Source of the DNA: Paracoccus yeei ATCC BAA-599
GTDB taxonomy: Bacteria > Pseudomonadota > Alphaproteobacteria > Rhodobacterales > Rhodobacteraceae
DNA length: 64,000 nucleotides
Direction: 5' to 3'
Assembly (NCBI RefSeq): GCF_000622145.1
Contig: NZ_JHWH01000008.1
Coordinates: 62,001-126,000, forward strand
Below the pieces are notes generated by a model, which made no database searches, was not told where the DNA came from, and saw only the letters and a list, made by a program, of their open reading frames with translations. Numbering within the stretch: the stretch's first letter is position 1; each line of letters opens with the position of its first letter. Made by a program: the position numbers and the translations under genes. This document shows, one piece after another, positions 62,326-64,000 of this stretch.

Positions 62326-63273
62326 CTACGCGCCGGCGGGCAGGGTGCCCAAGTCCAGCACGCAATGCGCGCCCTTGCGCCGGTTGACCATCTGGGTCAC
62401 GTGCAGGTCGGCCAGCAGGCTGCAATGGCGATAGGCGTCCCGGACCGACAGCGCGGTGTTGCGCGCCAGCCAGTCCACCATCCGGCGCGCGGCGGTCGTG
62501 GCCGCCGTGTTCAGGTCCTCGTCGAAATCCATGGTGATGATGCGGTTGTCGCACAGGATCTCGGGCGCTTCGGGGGCGGTGCCTTTTTCAACGCAAAAGC
62601 GCAGCCGGCCGTCCAGCGCGGTTTCCAGCGCCATGTCGCAGATTTCGCCGTCGCCTTGCAGGGCATGGCCGTCGCCGGCAAGAAACAGCGCGCCCTCGCA
62701 AAAGACGGGCAGGGCGATCCGCGCGCCGGCGCGGCAATAGCGGTTGTCCATGTTGCCGCCGAACGGGCCGGGCGCGACCGAACCGACGCAGCCGCCCGCC
62801 GCATCGGGTGCGACGGCGAGAATGCCGAAGAACGGCGCCAGATCGACCACCGGCCCCCAGGGCAGCCGGGCCTGCCGTCGGGCGCGGTCCAGTGGAATGG
62901 TCAGGGACTGGTAGTCCTCTGCCAGGTCCGGCAGGATGCCGAAGCCGGGCTCAACGGCGTTCCAGCCGAAATCCTGCGCAAGCGTGATCTCCTCGATCTC
63001 GACCAGCAGCCGGTCTCCGGGTGCGGCGCCCCTGACAAAGATCGGGCCGGTCAGGATATGGGGCCCAAGATGGGGGCGGCAGCGGGCGATGACCTGGCGA
63101 TGCGCGGGCAGGGCATGGCAACCCGAGCCCGGCGCGGGCAGGTTGCGCGCCCCGCCCGACAGAGTCTGGATGGTGACGCTGTCGCCGCTGTCGATCCGCA
63201 GGACCGGCGCGGCCGCCGGGTCGATATGGCCCCAAAGCACCGTGTCCGGCGTGGCGGCAAGATGGTGATGCAC
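62326..63273 (-). CDS. Acetamidase/formamidase family protein
   Basis: 315 residues of the FmdA/AmdA fold: TPDTVLWGHIDPAAAPVLRIDSGDSVTI, HILTGPIFVRGAAPGDRLLVEIEEI, PFFGILAVAP, GPFGGNMDNRYCRAGARIALPVFCEGALFLAGDGHALQGDGEI. Probable metal-dependent amidase of small amides; exact substrate unclear. Alone with two small genes on the same strand, separate from the hmp operon to which it converges. Confidence 0.9.
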   Translation of the reverse strand: MHHHLAATPDTVLWGHIDPAAAPVLRIDSGDSVTIQTLSGGARNLPAPGSGCHALPAHRQVIARCRPHLGPHILTGPIFVRGAAPGDRLLVEIEEITLAQDFGWNAVEPGFGILPDLAEDYQSLTIPLDRARRQARLPWGPVVDLAPFFGILAVAPDAAGGCVGSVAPGPFGGNMDNRYCRAGARIALPVFCEGALFLAGDGHALQGDGEICDMALETALDGRLRFCVEKGTAPEAPEILCDNRIITMDFDEDLNTAATTAARRMVDWLARNTALSVRDAYRHCSLLADLHVTQMVNRRKGAHCVLDLGTLPAGA

Positions 63274-63297
63274 CTGAGGCTCCTGCGGGTTCGCGTC

Positions 63298-63609
63298 CTA
63301 CTCGTCAAGGACGCAGCGGCGGCTGTCAACCGGCGAGACGAGGATCGGGATGGGATCGCCCGGCGCCAGGTCCTCGACATCCAGGGCGTGCCGCCGCAGC
63401 CCCCGGACGAAGCGCGTTTCCCCGCAATCGCGGAACGTGACGTCGACCAGGGGCAGGGCGGTCTTTCCCGGAGCCGCGTAATAGGCCGCCTCGATGCGGG
63501 CGGGGATGCGGCGCCAGCGCCGGCGCCGCCGGTGGTGCAGCAGCGCCGGCAGGATCGAGGCCGCGCCCATCAGGGCCAGAAGGATCAGGACGGGAACCAG
63601 GTCGCCCAT
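63298..63609 (-). CDS. Small membrane protein, DUF3592-like
   Basis: 103 residues: one N-terminal helix (VPVLILLALMGAASILPALL) followed by an Arg-rich turn (HHRRRRRWRRIP) and a beta-rich soluble part with VDVTFRDCGETRFVRGL and DLAPGDPIPILVSPVD, the layout of DUF3592 proteins. Located between the amidase and RraA-like genes, all on the minus strand. Function unknown. Confidence 0.7.
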   Translation of the reverse strand: MGDLVPVLILLALMGAASILPALLHHRRRRRWRRIPARIEAAYYAAPGKTALPLVDVTFRDCGETRFVRGLRRHALDVEDLAPGDPIPILVSPVDSRRCVLDE

Positions 63610-63618
63610 CCCCGCCGG

Positions 63619-64000
63619 TCAGGACTGGCCGGCCTTGAAGGCGTCGTATTTCGCCTTGTTCCCGGCATCGGGCGGGTAGAGGCCGGGCAGGGGCACGCCC
63701 TGGTCGACCTGATCCATGATCCAGCCCTCCAGCCGCTCCTGTTCGGTGGCCTGGGCTGCGACCTCCTCGACCAGCGCGGTGGGGATCAGCACGGCGCCGT
63801 CATCGTCGACGACGATCATGTCGCCGGGAAAGACCGCGACACCGCCGCAGGCGACGGGCTCTTGCCAGTTCACGAAGGTCAGCCCCGCGACCGAGGGCGG
63901 GGCGGCCACGCCGCTGCACCAGACCGGCAGGCCGGTCGCGCGCACACCCGCCACGTCGCGCACCACGCCGTCGGTGACCAGCGCCGCCACGCCCCGCTTC
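63619..64000 (-). CDS. RraA/HMG-CHA aldolase family protein, 5' end outside the window
   Basis: 126 residues are visible and the frame is open at the window edge. RGVAALVTDGVVRDVAGVRATGLPVW is the RraA-fold active-site region with the family's GxxxDGxxRD pattern; GDMIVVDDDGAVLIP and EWIMDQV-like end follow. Family members are either aldolases for 4-hydroxy-4-methyl-2-oxoglutarate or RNase E regulators; the intact metal-site region and extended tail (LPGLYPPDAGNKAKYDAFK) favour the aldolase or a related lyase. Confidence 0.82.
   Translation of the reverse strand, partial: KRGVAALVTDGVVRDVAGVRATGLPVWCSGVAAPPSVAGLTFVNWQEPVACGGVAVFPGDMIVVDDDGAVLIPTALVEEVAAQATEQERLEGWIMDQVDQGVPLPGLYPPDAGNKAKYDAFKAGQS

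Noticed and set aside
25365..64000. A single pathway linking the PrpF-family isomerase and the RraA-family aldolase
   Set aside because: Both families occur in 4-oxalomesaconate degradation, but the genes are 37 kb apart with no shared partner genes in the window, so a link is not supported.

Overview
The window reads as a GC-rich alphaproteobacterial chromosome or large replicon, most likely Paracoccus or a close relative. The evidence is gene content: a NarK1-NarK2 fusion with NarR, narGHJI, norCBQDEF, nosRZDFYLX with pseudoazurin, plus rib/nrdR/nusB and MmcB genes in the style of Rhodobacterales. Genes are dense, often overlapping by 1-4 bases, with few long gaps.

Layout. 1-5.5 kb: the end of an MHS-type MFS transporter, a single-domain response regulator, an orphan peptide-type binding protein, and cobU-cobT-cobS. 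5.5-8.9 kb: a TRAP transporter whose membrane genes and TakP-like binding protein converge on one terminator. 9.0-18.3 kb: nrdR-ribD and ribE-ribBX-ribH-nusB, separated by an oppositely oriented capsule block (kpsS, a Wza/KpsD-type export lipoprotein, kpsC). 18.4-21.1 kb: a small membrane protein, a DUF481 outer membrane protein after an AT-rich leader, a candidate structured small RNA on the minus strand, mmcB and a small acidic protein. 21.1-24.3 kb: a scarred segment with an IS21 IstB remnant, a cupin gene, a frameshifted and truncated rhodanese gene and an SLC13 permease. 24.4-29.2 kb: LysR, a PrpF-family isomerase and a tripartite tricarboxylate transporter whose tctB is only a remnant. 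29.3-62.3 kb: a 32-kb denitrification region. 62.3-64 kb: an acetamidase/formamidase-family protein, a small membrane protein and the end of an RraA-family protein.

How it works together. Membrane nitrate reductase NarGHI (chaperone NarJ, transporter NarK) makes nitrite. NorCB (with NorQ, NorD, NorE, NorF) reduces NO to N2O, and NosZ (with NosR, NosDFY, NosL, NosX) reduces N2O to N2. Pseudoazurin can carry electrons to the periplasmic enzymes. Flavohemoglobin and a haem-type membrane protein, under an NsrR-like repressor, deal with NO stress. No nitrite reductase gene is visible here, so nitrite-to-NO must be encoded elsewhere. Control is crowded: three Crp/Fnr-family regulators (NNR-like, NarR and an unassigned one) and one Rrf2 regulator. 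There are FNR/NNR-type palindromes before narK, norC and paz, a different short palindrome before narR, and an NsrR-type palindrome before hmp.

The less understood parts are the accessory genes woven into these operons: a cytoplasmic parvulin and a DUF2478 protein after narI, a duplicated DUF2249 protein after nosX, the two-helix protein before nosR, the CopD-like protein after hmp, and the candidate 161-nt RNA near 20.2 kb.
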